DNA of 64,000 bases from Acididesulfobacillus acetoxydans (GCF_902729405.1 NZ_LR746496.1:3472001-3536000); one strand, 5' to 3'. Shown: positions 1 to 10,400, counted from the first letter of the stretch. Notes: generated from the letters alone by a model not told the origin. Numbers and translations are program-made.

Positions 1-709
1 CTCCGCAGGCGGCAAAATCCTCCCCGGTGAGCGTCATCAGCACAAATTTTCCTTCATAGGCCGGCTCCAGACTAGCCAAAGCCCTCTGCAGCAACCTCAC
101 TTGGGCCAGGGGTTTCTGATCGAAAACCTGATGATGGACGTATGTCAAATCCAGACCCGTTTCCAAAAGTTTGGCCGCGATCAGATGGGTCCGAACCGAA
201 GTATTTCCATACTGAAAAGAACCCGTATCCGTAACCAAAGCGGTATATAAATTCATGGCGATATCGCGTCCCAGGGGCACACCGAGTTCCAGCACAACCT
301 GATAAACCAGTTCTCCCGTGGCAGCCGCCTCCGGGTCGACAACATTCACCCCGGCAAAATGCCGGTTGGAAATATGGTGATCCAAACTTAAAAGGAGTGT
401 ATCCCCGGGCACTTGGTCCGGTTTAAGACCGGCCCTGGCCAAATCGGCACAATCTATGAGAAGGAGCGCCGGCGCCGTCTTGCCGGCCGGTGCCCTCCGA
501 ATCCTTGTTGCCCCCGGCAAGAACGTCAGGTTGTGCGGCAAGGGATCCGGGTTGTAAAATTCGACTTCTTTGCCCAGACTCTCCAGGGCCAGACCCAAGG
601 CGAGCATCGAGCCGATACAGTCCCCGTCGGGAGATACATGGGAGAAAAGCGCCACTTTTGGCGCTTTCCCCAGTTCGTTCACCAATCTCAGCATTTCCTC
701 ACTCTTCAT
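1..709 (-). CDS. nrnA: DHH-family oligoribonuclease/pAp phosphatase NrnA, 3' end cut by window
   Basis: Translating the minus strand from ATG at 709 gives an open frame to the window edge (236 codons). It has the DHH phosphoesterase signatures: SHVSPDGDCIGS near residues 24-35 (motif I metal ligands), an LLIDCADLARAG segment, LDHHISNRHF (the DHH motif) and LVTDTGSFQYGN. This is the N-terminal DHH domain of NrnA, which degrades 2-5 nt RNAs and dephosphorylates 3',5'-pAp; the C-terminal DHHA1 domain lies outside the window. The start overlaps the last 11 bases of rbfA, so the two are translationally coupled, and the rbfA-nrnA order is the usual Firmicutes one. Family assignment is firm; the substrate is by homology. 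Confidence 0.9.
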   Translation of the reverse strand, partial: MKSEEMLRLVNELGKAPKVALFSHVSPDGDCIGSMLALGLALESLGKEVEFYNPDPLPHNLTFLPGATRIRRAPAGKTAPALLLIDCADLARAGLKPDQVPGDTLLLSLDHHISNRHFAGVNVVDPEAAATGELVYQVVLELGVPLGRDIAMNLYTALVTDTGSFQYGNTSVRTHLIAAKLLETGLDLTYVHHQVFDQKPLAQVRLLQRALASLEPAYEGKFVLMTLTGEDFAACG

Positions 710-1067
710 GGGAATCACCCGTGCCACTGTTTTGCACTTCCCGCAAGAGTTTGGCGATATGCGCACCGTGCTCAATGGATGGATCATATTTGAACACAAT
801 TTCCGGTGTCTGCCGTAAACGCACCCGTTTGCCAATTTCACTGCGTATATAGCCGGCAGCACGATTGAGAACCAAGAGAGAGGCTTTGGCATCTTCCGGA
901 CTGCCCAGGACACTGACGTAAACCTTAGCACGACTCAAGTCTTCCGCGGCATCAACGGCCGTAACCGTCACAAAGCCAAGGCGGGGGTCTTTCAACTGCT
1001 CGCGGATCAACTGGGATATTTCCTCTTTCAAAGTCTCAGCCAGCCGATTTGCCCGGTGTTTGGTCAC
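699..1067 (-). CDS. rbfA: 30S ribosome-binding factor RbfA
   Basis: A 122-residue protein, normal length for RbfA, which binds the 16S 5' helix during late 30S maturation. The KH-like fold is recognisable from the N-terminal RANRLAETLKEEISQLI helix, the DPRLGFVTVT strand, AKVYVSVLG, and the C-terminal RQTPEIVFKYDPSIEHG segment typical of the family. The start is GTG at 1067: GGAGG lies 8 nt upstream, and a nearby ATG at 1074 is out of frame. The gene sits directly downstream of infB (23-nt gap) without the ylxP gene that separates them in Bacillus subtilis. It overlaps nrnA by 11 nt. It belongs to the nusA-infB operon and is probably not independently transcribed. Confidence 0.95.
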   Translation of the reverse strand: MTKHRANRLAETLKEEISQLIREQLKDPRLGFVTVTAVDAAEDLSRAKVYVSVLGSPEDAKASLLVLNRAAGYIRSEIGKRVRLRQTPEIVFKYDPSIEHGAHIAKLLREVQNSGTGDSHEE

Positions 1068-1090
1068 AGGTCATCCCTCCACGGTCCATA

Positions 1091-4000
1091 CTAAAGTTGA
1101 CGTTTCACTTCTTCAAGGATGAACGCCTCTATAATATCTCCCTCTTTGATGTCATTAAAACGTTCAAGACCCAGTCCGCACTCATATCCTTCGCTGACCT
1201 CGCGCACATCGTCTTTAAAACGGCGCAGGGAATCAATATTGCCTTCATGGACGACCACTCCGTCCCGAATTACCCGAACTTTAAACGAACGGTTGATCTT
1301 GCCTTCTGTCACGAAGCAACCGGCCACACTCCCAACCTTGGGTACCTTAAAGATCTGGCGCACCTCAGCCTTACCTTGGACCGTCTCCTTGAAATCCGGA
1401 TCCAAAAGTCCGCTCATAGCCGCCTTGACATCCTCGATTGCGTCATAGATAACCCGGTAAAGCCGCACATCCACTCCCTGCAGGTCCGCCGTGTCCTTTG
1501 TATTGGAATCCGGGCGCACATTAAAACCGATGATGATCGCATTGGAAGCAGCCGCCAGCATCACATCCGTCTCGGTAATGGCCCCAACTCCCCCATGAAT
1601 CGGATTTACGCGTACTTCCGCGGTGGACAACCGCTCCAAGGATTGGCGCAGAGCCTCGACGGAACCCTGTACATCCGCTTTAATAATGATGTTGAGCTCT
1701 TTAACCTCACCTTCCTTAATACGGTCAAAGAGATCATCCAAACTCACCTTTACCGTTTGCTTAGCCTCTTCTGCCTTCCGTTCCGACACACGGGCGGTCG
1801 CAATCTGGCGAGCGAGCTTTTCGTCACTGACAATATCGAAGGTCTCACCCGCCATGGGCACCTCCGAAAGGCCTTGGACCTCAACCGGAGTGGAAGGTCC
1901 GGCCTTCTTAACCCGACGGCCTTTGTCGTCAATCATGGCCCGAATTTTCCCGAAGGCCGCGCCGGCCACCATGACATCCCCGACATTCAGCGTCCCCTTC
2001 GCCACAAGTACCGTGGCCACCGGCCCTTTGCCCTTGTCTAATTCCGCTTCAATCACGGTTCCGGCCGCCGGCCGATTGGGATTGGCCTGCAACTCCCGAA
2101 CCTCTGCCACCAGCAAAATCATTTCCAGAAGTTGTCCCAAATTGGCTTTGGTTTTGGCTGATACGGGAACAGCGATGGTATCCCCGCCCCATTCTTCGAC
2201 CACCAAACCATATTCGGTCAGTTCCTGTTTGACCTTGTCGGGGTTTGCGTTTTCCTTGTCAATCTTATTGATGGCTACGATAATAGGCACCTTGGCCGCC
2301 TTGGCATGGTTGATGGCCTCAATCGTCTGAGGCATGATTCCGTCATCGGCGGCAACCACCAGGACCGCGATATCTGTCACTTGGGCTCCTCTGGCCCGCA
2401 TGGCCGTAAAAGCCTCATGGCCCGGCGTATCCAGAAAAGTGATCTTCTGCCCCTTAATCTCCACCTGGTAGGCCCCAATGTGCTGGGTTATGCCACCCGC
2501 CTCGGAGGCAATCACATTCGTCGTTCGAATGGCATCCAGAAGCGAAGTTTTCCCGTGGTCGACATGCCCCATCACCGTGACGACCGGCGGCCGTGGCTTC
2601 AGGGTTTCCGGCGGGTCGACGATTTCTTCTATCACGGTGAGAGGTTTTTCCACTTTGACCTCAACCGTTACGCCCATATCGTTAGCCACAATCGTTGCCG
2701 TTTCGGCATCCAATTCCTGGTTAATGGTCGCCATAACCCCGAGGTTCATCAGCTTCACTATCAATTCTCCCGCCTTACGGCTCATACGGGAAGCTAATTC
2801 TTGCACGGAAATCGATTCCGGAATCACTATGTGTTTCGGTGTCGTATCTTTAACTTCTTTCACCGGCGGCCTATTATTACGACGGTGCGGCCGGCGCAGT
2901 TCCTTTTCGTTGTCACGTCTTTTATCAAAAACCCGATCCGGGGTTTTCTTCTTCTCAGGCACCTGACGCTTAACCGGCTGCTCCGCCGTCGTGGCCGTGC
3001 CCGCTGCGGAGGAAGGACGAGTGGGGCGCCCGGTCCCGGGTCTGCCCGTATGGCCTTCCATTCCCGGACGCGACGGACGGCCCTCCATTCCCGGACGCGG
3101 CGGACGCCCTTCCATTCCCGGACGCGACGGACGCCCTTCCATTCCCGGACGCGGCGGACGCCCTTCCATTCCCGGACGCGGCGGACGCCCTTCCATTCCC
3201 GGACGCGGCGGACGCCCTTCCATTCCCGGACGCGGCGGACGCCCCTCCATTCCCGGACGCGGCGGACGCCCCTCCGTTCCCGGACGCGGCGGACGCCCTT
3301 CCATTCCCGGACGCGGCGGACGCCCTTCCATTCCCGGACGCGGCGGACGCCCTTCCATTCCCGGACGCGACGGACGGCCCTCCATTCCCGGACGCGGCGG
3401 ACGCCCTTCCATTCCCGGACGCGGCGGACGCCCTTCCATTCCCGGACGCGGCGGACGCCCTTCCATTCCCGGACGCGGCGGACGCCCTTCCATTCCCGGA
3501 CGCGGCGGACGCCCTTCCATTCCCGGACGCGACGGACGGCCCTCCATTCCCGGACGCGGCGGACGCCCTTCCATTCCCGGACGCGGCGGACGCCCTTCCA
3601 TTCCCGGACGCGGCGGACGCCCTTCCATTCCCGGACGCGACGGACGCCCTTCCATTCCCGGACGCGGCGGACGCCCCTCCATTCCCGGACGCGGCGGACG
3701 CCCCTCCATTCCCGGACGCGGCGGACGCCCTTCCATTCCCGGACGCGGCGGGCGGCCCTCCATTCCCGGACGCGGCGGACGCCCTTCCATTCCCGGACGC
3801 GGCGGGCGGCCCTCCATTCCCGGACGCGGCGGACGGCTCCCGGGCTCCGAACGGACCGCGCCTCCCTGAACCCTGTCGTTCGGGGAACCCGGCAGCGCTG
3901 CCGCCGAGCTTATCGAACGGGCCTCGCCTCCGTTCGTCTCTTCGTCCGAGCCCGAAGCAACCTGTAAGGGGCCCTGCGCTATCTTTTCTTCCGCGTCCCG

Positions 4001-4237
4001 ACCCGGTCTTGAAGACTGCTTGTTCTCCTGTGGGGCTGAATAGTGGGGCTCCGGCCGAACTCTATCCCTTTCTTTTTCCAGAGAACGAAGTTGTACGCGC
4101 AGACCGTCTGCGTCAGCCTTTTCCACTGTACTCAAATGATTTTTAACATCGACCCCCATGGCTTCCAATCTGGACATCACGTCTTTGCTGCTCAAGTTTA
4201 ATTCCTTTGCCAATTCATGGACACGGACATTTGTCAT
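1091..4237 (-). CDS. infB: translation initiation factor IF-2 with giant Arg/Pro repeat
   Basis: A 1048-residue IF-2, the GTPase that positions initiator tRNA on the ribosome. An N-terminal IF2_N domain ([18 protein letters not shown]) is followed by a linker, about 29 tandem RPPRPGMEG units (residues ~135-395), a basic linker, a second IF2_N domain ([17 protein letters not shown]), then the GTPase with GHVDHGKT (G1), DTPGHEAF (G3), NKIDKENA (G4) and the C-terminal domains II-IV. I start it at ATG 4237, which has GGGGGTGAA upstream. A GTG six codons earlier lies inside that ribosome-binding site. The GTPase core looks intact. The repeat makes the protein roughly 300 residues longer than it needs to be for the known domains. 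It is cotranscribed with nusA, ylxR and ylxQ upstream. Confidence 0.96.
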   Translation of the reverse strand: MTNVRVHELAKELNLSSKDVMSRLEAMGVDVKNHLSTVEKADADGLRVQLRSLEKERDRVRPEPHYSAPQENKQSSRPGRDAEEKIAQGPLQVASGSDEETNGGEARSISSAAALPGSPNDRVQGGAVRSEPGSRPPRPGMEGRPPRPGMEGRPPRPGMEGRPPRPGMEGRPPRPGMEGRPPRPGMEGRPPRPGMEGRPSRPGMEGRPPRPGMEGRPPRPGMEGRPPRPGMEGRPSRPGMEGRPPRPGMEGRPPRPGMEGRPPRPGMEGRPPRPGMEGRPPRPGMEGRPSRPGMEGRPPRPGMEGRPPRPGMEGRPPRPGTEGRPPRPGMEGRPPRPGMEGRPPRPGMEGRPPRPGMEGRPPRPGMEGRPSRPGMEGRPPRPGMEGRPSRPGMEGHTGRPGTGRPTRPSSAAGTATTAEQPVKRQVPEKKKTPDRVFDKRRDNEKELRRPHRRNNRPPVKEVKDTTPKHIVIPESISVQELASRMSRKAGELIVKLMNLGVMATINQELDAETATIVANDMGVTVEVKVEKPLTVIEEIVDPPETLKPRPPVVTVMGHVDHGKTSLLDAIRTTNVIASEAGGITQHIGAYQVEIKGQKITFLDTPGHEAFTAMRARGAQVTDIAVLVVAADDGIMPQTIEAINHAKAAKVPIIVAINKIDKENANPDKVKQELTEYGLVVEEWGGDTIAVPVSAKTKANLGQLLEMILLVAEVRELQANPNRPAAGTVIEAELDKGKGPVATVLVAKGTLNVGDVMVAGAAFGKIRAMIDDKGRRVKKAGPSTPVEVQGLSEVPMAGETFDIVSDEKLARQIATARVSERKAEEAKQTVKVSLDDLFDRIKEGEVKELNIIIKADVQGSVEALRQSLERLSTAEVRVNPIHGGVGAITETDVMLAAASNAIIIGFNVRPDSNTKDTADLQGVDVRLYRVIYDAIEDVKAAMSGLLDPDFKETVQGKAEVRQIFKVPKVGSVAGCFVTEGKINRSFKVRVIRDGVVVHEGNIDSLRRFKDDVREVSEGYECGLGLERFNDIKEGDIIEAFILEEVKRQL
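3054..3836. repeat. 27-bp tandem repeat, ~29 copies, inside infB
   Basis: About 29 head-to-tail copies of a 27-bp unit, each coding RPPRPGMEG on the minus strand. Units are almost identical at the DNA level. Variants are five copies with Ser for the second Pro (cgcgacgg instead of cgcggcgg), one Thr for Met, and a few synonymous c/t changes. The uniformity, including at third positions, points to recent expansion or homogenisation by slippage or unequal recombination. Copy number should vary between strains. The opposite strand is also open through the repeat, but only as a shadow. Confidence 0.97.
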
Positions 4238-4284
4238 AAAAAACTTCACCCCCACTTTTTCAGCACCGCGTTTCGCTCAAGCCG

Positions 4285-4581
4285 TCATCTCCTTGCCTCT
4301 AAGATCGCCCCGGCAAATCCTTGGTCCAATATCAAAACGGCCGCCCTCGGCGAGAGTCCTAAACACAGACCCAACTCCTCCTTATGGCCTGCAATCACGA
4401 CCTCCAAATGACAATCACGAGCCCACTGCAGATACTTCTTCTGGGCCGCTGGAACATCTTCGGCCAAAAGGAGAAGATATCCCCTTCCCTTCTTGAGCAT
4501 AGCCTCTACCTGCGCGTCCCCTGAGGCCACTTTTCCGGCCCTGCGGGCCAAACCCAACAAGGCCTTGACCTTTTCTGTCAT
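4285..4581 (-). CDS. ylxQ: L7Ae/L30e/S12e-family RNA-binding protein YlxQ
   Basis: A 98-residue protein with the L7Ae-like fold: VKALLGLARRAGKVASGD at the N-terminus, a LLLLAEDVPAAQKKYL strand-helix, and the RAAVLILDQGFAGAIL end. YlxQ-type proteins bind kink-turn RNA in related bacteria. Their exact role next to nusA and infB is not settled. The start ATG at 4581 overlaps the ylxR stop (ATGA), and infB begins 47 nt downstream, so this is a classic coupled operon gene. Confidence 0.9.
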   Translation of the reverse strand: MTEKVKALLGLARRAGKVASGDAQVEAMLKKGRGYLLLLAEDVPAAQKKYLQWARDCHLEVVIAGHKEELGLCLGLSPRAAVLILDQGFAGAILEARR

Positions 4582-4844
4582 TGGAACTCCAACTTCCCTT
4601 CCAGTTCGTTGAGAACCGCTTCAGGAACCGGAACGCCGAAAGCCTTTTCCAGGCGATGTCCCTTGGCCGCTTTTTTCAGGCATTCGGGATCGGGGCAAAG
4701 GTAGGCGCCGCGCCCGTTTCGTTTCCCTGTCGGATCGATTTCGACCCTGCCCTCCGGTGTTTTGACGATCCGAAGAAGTTCCCTCTTCGGTTTCATCTGC
4801 TGGCAACCCAAACACATGCGCATGGGGATTTTGCGGACTTTCAT
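4578..4844 (-). CDS. rnpM: YlxR/RnpM (DUF448) RNA-binding protein
   Basis: An 88-residue DUF448 protein. The family hallmarks are MRMCLGCQQMKPKREL (paired Cys), RIVKTPEGRVEIDPTGK and the strongly conserved GRGAYLCPDPECLKKA. In Bacillus subtilis the orthologue RnpM has been described as a modulator of RNase P; in this organism that is inference. The start ATG at 4844 has AAGGGGTGA immediately upstream, overlapping the end of nusA by proximity (4-nt gap). It precedes ylxQ by an ATGA overlap. Gene order nusA-ylxR-ylxQ-infB is conserved across Firmicutes. Confidence 0.93.
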   Translation of the reverse strand: MKVRKIPMRMCLGCQQMKPKRELLRIVKTPEGRVEIDPTGKRNGRGAYLCPDPECLKKAAKGHRLEKAFGVPVPEAVLNELEGKLEFQ

Positions 4845-4848
4845 TCCA

Positions 4849-6759
4849 TCACCCCTTAGCCTTCTTCTTGCCGCGGCGGCTCCCTCTCTCCTGTTCGGCG
4901 AAATACTTTTGCATCGCCCTGTCCCGTTCGCTCAGCTTCTCTTCTTTCGGCGGAACGGCCGGTCCCTCCTGGCCTGTCATCCCGCCTTCTGAGCGGTAAT
5001 CTTCTTCCCCTTTTTTGGTTAATCCGTTGGAATTATCATATTCGGGTGAATTGATAAGGTCACCGGGCCGAACCGGATCGGTCGCTTCCCCCGTATGCCC
5101 GCCTACGGCGTACTCATCCTCGCCTTCGGCATCCTCGCCTTCGGCATCCTCGCCTTCGGCATACTCGTCCTCGGCATACTCGCCTTCGGCGTACTCGCCT
5201 TCGGCATACTCGCCTTCGGCATACTCGCCTTCGCCGTACTCGCCTTCGGCATACTCGCCTTCGGCATACTCGCCTTCGGCGTACTCGTCTTCGGCATACT
5301 CGCCTTCGGCGTACTCGTCCCCGGCATACTCACCTTCGGCATACTCACCTTCGGCATACTCGCCTTCGGCATACTCGCCTTCGGCATACTCGCCTTCGGC
5401 ATACTCGCCTTCGCCGTACTCGCCTTCGGCGTACTCGTCCTCGGCATACTCGCCTTCGGCATACTCACCTTCGGCATACTCGTCCTCGGCATACTCACCT
5501 TCGGCATACTCACCTTCGGCATACTCGTCCTCGGCATACTCACCTTCGGCATACTCGCCTTCGGCATACTCACCTTCGGCATACTCGCCTTCGGCGTACT
5601 CGTCCTCGCCGTACTCGCCTTCGGCATATCCGTCGTGGTCCGCATAACCTTGATATATACCGTTCTCGGCAGTTTCGTCGTATTCCGCGGGCATGTCCTC
5701 CGTCTGGGTGGGAATCAACTCCTGAGCCGCCGCTTGAGACTCGCTCTTAATGTCAATTTTCCAACCCGTTAACTTAGCTGCCAAGCGAGCGTTCTGACCC
5801 TCTTTCCCAATAGCCAAAGACAACTGATAGTCGGGGACAACAACGAGCGCCACTTTCTCATTGGCTCTGGGATAGACGTCCGTCACCTTCGCAGGCGAAA
5901 GCGCATTGGCAACATAATCCCGCGGGTCTGCGGAATAGTTGACAATGTCGATTTTTTCGCCCTTCAGTTCAGTGACTATCGTTTGCACCCGGCTGCCCTT
6001 CGGCCCGACACAGGCTCCCACCGGATCCACGTTGGCGTCCCGTGAATAAACGGCTATCTTGGAACGCGCTCCGGCCTCGCGCGAAACGCCTTTGATTTCC
6101 ACAACTCCGTCATGTATTTCCGGTACTTCCAACTCAAAAAGTCTCTTAATCAAGCCGGGGTGTGTACGGGAAAGAAGCACCTGGGGGCCTTTCGTGGTTT
6201 TCTTAACTTCTACCACAAAGGTCTTGATCCGCTCAAAAGGTCGGTATACTTCGCCCGGAATCTGTTCCTGAGCCATGAGAAGAGCCTCCACCTTGCCCAG
6301 GTCAATGACGACGCTTTTTTGTTCATAGCGCTGGACTACACCTGTGACAATATCGCCCTCCCGGTTGATGTATTCGTCGTAAATCATGCCCCGTTCCGCT
6401 TCCCGGATGCGCTGGACGACCACTTGTTTGGCAGTCTGGGCCGCAATCCGGCCAAACTGACGCGGCGTTACTTCGTTCTCTACGATGTCGTCCAATTGAT
6501 AATTAGGATCCACCTTGTGAGCGTCTTCCAAGCTGATTTGGGTACGGGAGTCCTCCACTTGTTCCACCACCGTCTTACGGGCGAATACCTGAAATTCCCC
6601 GCTGACCCGGTCAATGCTCACCCTAACGTTCTGCAAAGAAGCAAAATTTTTCTTATATGCGGAGATCAACGCTGCCTCTATCGCTTCAAAAAGAACCTCT
6701 GCGGATATTCCCCGCTCTTTCTCCAGTTCATGAATCGCTTCGATGAACTCCATATTCAT
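4849..6759 (-). CDS. nusA: transcription termination/antitermination factor NusA with long acidic repeat tail
   Basis: A 636-residue NusA; Gram-positive NusA is usually under 400 residues. The normal part is complete: N-terminal RNA-polymerase-binding domain (residues ~3-125), S1 domain (~135-200, GDIVTGVVQRYEQKSVVIDL), and two KH domains to ~345 (VGACVGPKGSRVQTIV and LAIGKEGQNARLAAKL GxxG loops). From ~378 to ~547 follow about 34 copies of YAEGE and variants (YAEDE, YGEGE, DAEGE), then a mixed-charge tail ending in RRGKKKAKG. The repeat carries roughly two acids per five residues and a Tyr per unit. Two in-frame ATGs (6759, 6753) could start it; 6759 follows AAGGGGG. It is the second gene of the rimP-nusA operon. 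Confidence 0.96.
   Translation of the reverse strand: MNMEFIEAIHELEKERGISAEVLFEAIEAALISAYKKNFASLQNVRVSIDRVSGEFQVFARKTVVEQVEDSRTQISLEDAHKVDPNYQLDDIVENEVTPRQFGRIAAQTAKQVVVQRIREAERGMIYDEYINREGDIVTGVVQRYEQKSVVIDLGKVEALLMAQEQIPGEVYRPFERIKTFVVEVKKTTKGPQVLLSRTHPGLIKRLFELEVPEIHDGVVEIKGVSREAGARSKIAVYSRDANVDPVGACVGPKGSRVQTIVTELKGEKIDIVNYSADPRDYVANALSPAKVTDVYPRANEKVALVVVPDYQLSLAIGKEGQNARLAAKLTGWKIDIKSESQAAAQELIPTQTEDMPAEYDETAENGIYQGYADHDGYAEGEYGEDEYAEGEYAEGEYAEGEYAEGEYAEDEYAEGEYAEGEYAEDEYAEGEYAEGEYAEDEYAEGEYGEGEYAEGEYAEGEYAEGEYAEGEYAEGEYAGDEYAEGEYAEDEYAEGEYAEGEYAEGEYGEGEYAEGEYAEGEYAEGEYAEDEYAEGEDAEGEDAEGEDEYAVGGHTGEATDPVRPGDLINSPEYDNSNGLTKKGEEDYRSEGGMTGQEGPAVPPKEEKLSERDRAMQKYFAEQERGSRRGKKKAKG
5118..5627. 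repeat. 15-bp tandem repeat, ~34 copies, inside nusA
   Basis: About 34 near-identical 15-bp units (forward-strand consensus tcgccttcggcatac) coding YAEGE on the minus strand. Changes are mainly single bases: tcctcg for tcgcct gives D for G, and gccgta for ggcata gives G for A or a synonymous codon. Like the infB repeat 1.3 kb away it is nucleotide-homogeneous, which suggests recent expansion. Frame is preserved throughout. Confidence 0.97.
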
Positions 6760-6799
6760 TCGCGTTTTCCCCCTTGTTCCGTCTGGAATCCCCCACCAA

Positions 6800-7258
6800 T
6801 CAGAAGTCCACCAGCAAATGCGCCCGAGCGATCAGATCATACGGCAGCCTAATCTGTTCGCCCTGATACTCGAGAATGACTTCCTCCCCCTCCATACCTT
6901 CCAGGTAGCCGGAAAACTCACCGTAACCATGAACGTTTTCTCGAGTGAACACTTGGACAAGCTGACCGCGATAGCGCAGATAATCGTCCTTTTTCTTCAA
7001 GGGGCGCTCCAATCCGGGCGAAGACACTTCAAGCATGTAAGCCTGCGGGATCAGATCTGCCTCATCCAGGATATCTCCGACAGCACGGCTGATCTCCGAA
7101 CAATCATCCAGATCCGCTCCGCCTTCCTTATCAATGTAGAGGCGCAAAAACCAGTGAATCCCCTCTTTTATGTATTCAACATCCACGAGTTCCAAGCCAC
7201 GGGCGTGAACTACCGGCTCGACCAGGGAAGTCACCGCTTCGACCACGTTCTGCTGCAT
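6800..7258 (-). CDS. rimP: ribosome maturation factor RimP
   Basis: A 152-residue RimP, involved in 30S assembly. It has the family's N-terminal alpha/beta domain (GLELVDVEYIKEG, LRLYIDKEGG, DDCSEISRAVGDILD) and YMLEVSSPGLERPLK, the most conserved RimP stretch, followed by the C-terminal Sm-like barrel (YRGQLVQVFT, GYLEGMEGEEVILEY). The ATG at 7258 follows AAGGAG with 7-nt spacing. It is the first gene of the rimP-nusA-ylxR-ylxQ-infB-rbfA-nrnA operon; 40 nt separate it from nusA. Confidence 0.95.
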   Translation of the reverse strand: MQQNVVEAVTSLVEPVVHARGLELVDVEYIKEGIHWFLRLYIDKEGGADLDDCSEISRAVGDILDEADLIPQAYMLEVSSPGLERPLKKKDDYLRYRGQLVQVFTRENVHGYGEFSGYLEGMEGEEVILEYQGEQIRLPYDLIARAHLLVDF

Positions 7259-7311
7259 GCCACCGCTCCTTTACTAAGAACTTAACCCATAGTCTAACGA
7301 AACCTTTCCGG

Positions 7312-7317
7312 ATTATA
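7312..7317 (-). promoter_or_regulatory. putative -10 element upstream of rimP operon
   Basis: A perfect TATAAT on the minus strand, about 54 nt before the rimP start codon. No good -35 hexamer lies at 16-18 nt (the 17-nt position reads AAGCAT), so strength or sigma factor is uncertain. It is the best promoter candidate in the polC-rimP gap. Confidence 0.4.
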
Positions 7318-7364
7318 CTTTAAGCAGGTCAGCCATGCTTTCCACCGGGACACAGAACAAATGA

Positions 7365-7388
7365 AAGAGTGGGCTAGAACCCACTCTT
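7365..7388 (-). terminator. hairpin between polC and rimP
   Basis: A perfect 9-bp stem (AAGAGTGGG / CCCACTCTT) with a 6-nt loop. Read on the minus strand, it lies upstream of rimP and about 100 nt downstream of the polC stop. The following sequence (TTTCATTTG) is only moderately T-rich, so it is a plausible but not textbook terminator for proS-polC. Confidence 0.55.
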
Positions 7389-7488
7389 AACCAACCTTGC
7401 CAAATTACCGTATTTAATATAACATAACTTTCTCTGCTAGGCAACTCTTTGTCAGCCCTTCGTCCACTTTTTAGCAGAATTCTTTTGC

Positions 7489-10400
7489 TTAAGAGAACAA
7501 ACTCAGCTGGTTCTCCTCCGGCAGGCCCTTCAAACAGCCCATTTGGCCTAAAACCTCAATGACCGCCGCAGATAGTTTGGCCAGTGAATGCAATTCCTCG
7601 ACAGAAAGAATGCCTTGTGTATCACGCAGCCGCACTACATTCTGAGCGGCCGAGCTTCCCATGCCCTGAATGGCCGCGAACGGAGGGAGCAAGCCGGTAG
7701 GTGTCACTTTAAAGCGGGTTGCGTCCGATTCCCATAAATCCACCGGCCTCACGCACACCCCTCTGCTATACATTTCCACCACCAATTCTAAAATTGTCAC
7801 TAAGTTCTTCTCCTTGGCCGTGGCTTCGTTCCCTCTGCCCTCGATTTCCTTAATTTTCGCCCGGCAGGCGTCCTTACCCCTCAGTATGAGCTCAAGATCG
7901 AACTCGTCGGCACGAACCGTAAAAAAAGTCGCGTAGAAGGCCTGAGGATAATACACCTTAAACCAAGCAATGCGAAAAGCCATGGTAACATAGGCTACGG
8001 CATGGGCCTTCGGAAACATATACTTGATTTTTTGGCAGGATTTGATATACCACTCCGGAACCTGGTGCTGCCTCATCTCTTCTATGTCTTCCGCCTTGAG
8101 TCCTTTCCCTTTGCGAACCCCCTCCATAATCTTAAAGGCCCGTCCCGGCTCCAACCCCCGGTAAATGAGATATACCATAATGTCATCGCGGCAGGCGATG
8201 ATTTCGGAGATCGTCGCCGTTCCGGAGCGGACAAGATCCTGGGCATTCCCCAGCCAGACATCCGTGCCATGGGAAAGCCCCGAAATCCTGACCAGGTCCG
8301 AAAAGCTCTGGGGCCGCGTATCTTCAAGCATCTGCCGTACAAACTTGGTTCCGAATTCCGGGATACCGTAGGTCCCCGTATTGGAGCAAATCTCCTCGGC
8401 GCTCACCCCCAGAGCATCGGGCTGCCAAAACAAGGAGAGAGTCTTGGGATCGTCCAGGGGAATCGTTTTGGCGTTCACCCCCGTCAAGTCCTCCAGCATT
8501 TTGATCACAGTCGGATCGTCGTGCCCCAGAATATCAAGTTTCACCAGGCGGCCCGAGATCGAATGGTAATCGAAGTGAGTCGTCACGGTCTCCGATTTCG
8601 GATCATCGGCCGGCCTCTGCAAGGGGGTAAAGTCAAAAACATCACATTCTTTGGGTACGACCATCAAGCCTCCGGGGTGCTGCCCCGTCGTCCGCTTCAC
8701 CCCGGTGCAGCCTTCCACCAGCCGCGCCATTTCTGCGGAGCGGACCTTCACTTGGCGCTCTTCCAGGTAATTCTTGACATAGCCGTAAGCCGTTTTATCC
8801 GCTATCGTCGCAATGGTCCCGGCGCGGAAGACATTATCCCGGCCAAAGAGCTCTTCCGTGAATTTGTGCGCCTTGGGCTGGTAATCACCGGAAAAATTCA
8901 AATCGATGTCCGGAACCTTATCCCCCTTAAAACCCAAAAAAGTCTCAAAAGGAATATCGTGCCCGTCTTTAGCCATCTTCCCCCCGCAACGCGGACAATC
9001 CTTATCCGCCAAATCCACACCCGAACCGGCACTCCCGTCCTCAACCCAGATGGAATGAAGACACTCTGGATTAAGACAACGATAGTGGGGGGGAAGGGGA
9101 TTCACCTCTGTTATTCCGGTCAGGGTCGCCACCAAGGAAGAACCCACCGACCCTCTTGAACCGACCAAATAGCCATCCTCATTGGATTTCTTCACCAGAA
9201 GATGAGCAATCAGATAGAGCACAGAAAACCCATGCCCAATAATGGCGTTCAGTTCCTTCTCCAGGCGTTTTCGCACCACATCCGGCAAATCCCTGCCATA
9301 TAACTCACGCGCCCTCTGCCAGGACATAGATTCTATTTTTTCCTCCGCTCCGGGAATCGTCGGCGAAAAGAGGTCATCGGGAAACGGCTTCAGGACTTCT
9401 ACCTGGGCGGCCAAGTGTTGCGGTGCTCTAACCACGACCTCGAAAGCCTCCGTCTCGCCGAGATAAGAAAATTCCTCCAGCATTTCTTCGGTCGTCCGAA
9501 AGTACAGAGGAGCTTGATCATCCGCATCCTCAAAACCCTTGCCGGCCATCAGGATCCGGCGATACGCCTCGTCTTCCGGGTCAAGGAAATGGACATCACC
9601 TGTAGCCGCCACCGGCTTGTTCAGAGCCCTGCCCAGACGCAGGACCGTACGGTTGAGTTCCCGCAACCCTTCTTCATTCCGGACGAGACCGCTGCGCAAC
9701 ATGAAGGCGTTGTTCCCGCGCGGCTGAATCTCTAAATAATCATAAAAAGAAGCCACCTCGAGAAGTTTTTCCCAAGGTTCCTGCTTGAGAATGGCCTGAA
9801 CCAGTTCTCCGGCCTCACAGGCGGAACCGATAATGAGACCGGTGCGATGCCGGGCCAGCACTGATTTGGGAATGCGCGGGCGGCGATGAAAATACTCCAG
9901 GTGAGAACACGTGATGAGCTTGTACAGGTTCTTGAGTCCGACTGCATCACGCACCAAGAGCACCATGTGGCGGCTCTTCATCTGCTGGGGTGGAGTACTC
10001 GGTTCGGAGATGTCATCAATGAGATAACCCTCCACTCCCAGGATTATTTTCACTCCGTATTTTTTCCCGGCCTCCACTGCTTCCGGAAAGGCCTGAACCA
10101 CACCATGGTCCGTAATAGCCAGCGCGGCATGTCCCCAGAGACCCGCCCGGCGGATGAGGTCTTCTGCCGAAGAGATACCGTCCATGGCGGACATCCGGGT
10201 ATGCAAATGAAGCTCCACCCGTTTTTCCGCGGCTTGATCGACCCTCACCATGGGGGACACTCTGACCATATCCTTGGGCATGAAGGTCAGTTCGCCGGAA
10301 AAACGGTCAAACTGAACCGGGCCGCCGGCTTTGATCCATTCACCGTCCCGCAAATCCAGAGGCGCGGCTTTTTCACCGCCAAACACCTTGGCCGACATGG

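Noticed and set aside
2801-3967. Long plus-strand open frames through the infB repeat (His-Ser-Arg-Thr-Arg-Arg and Ser-Ile-Pro-Gly-Arg repeats)
   Set aside because: They mirror the 27-bp repeat on the opposite strand of a clearly functional infB and have no ribosome-binding site or family resemblance.
3054-5627. CRISPR array
   Set aside because: The repeats are contiguous, in frame and without spacers; no cas genes nearby.
5015-5772. Open frames on both strands through the nusA repeat (Tyr-Ser-Pro-Ser-Ala, Leu-Ala-Phe-Gly-Ile and Met-Pro-Lys repeats)
   Set aside because: A 15-bp repeat without stops leaves several frames open; only the NusA frame continues into conserved domains.
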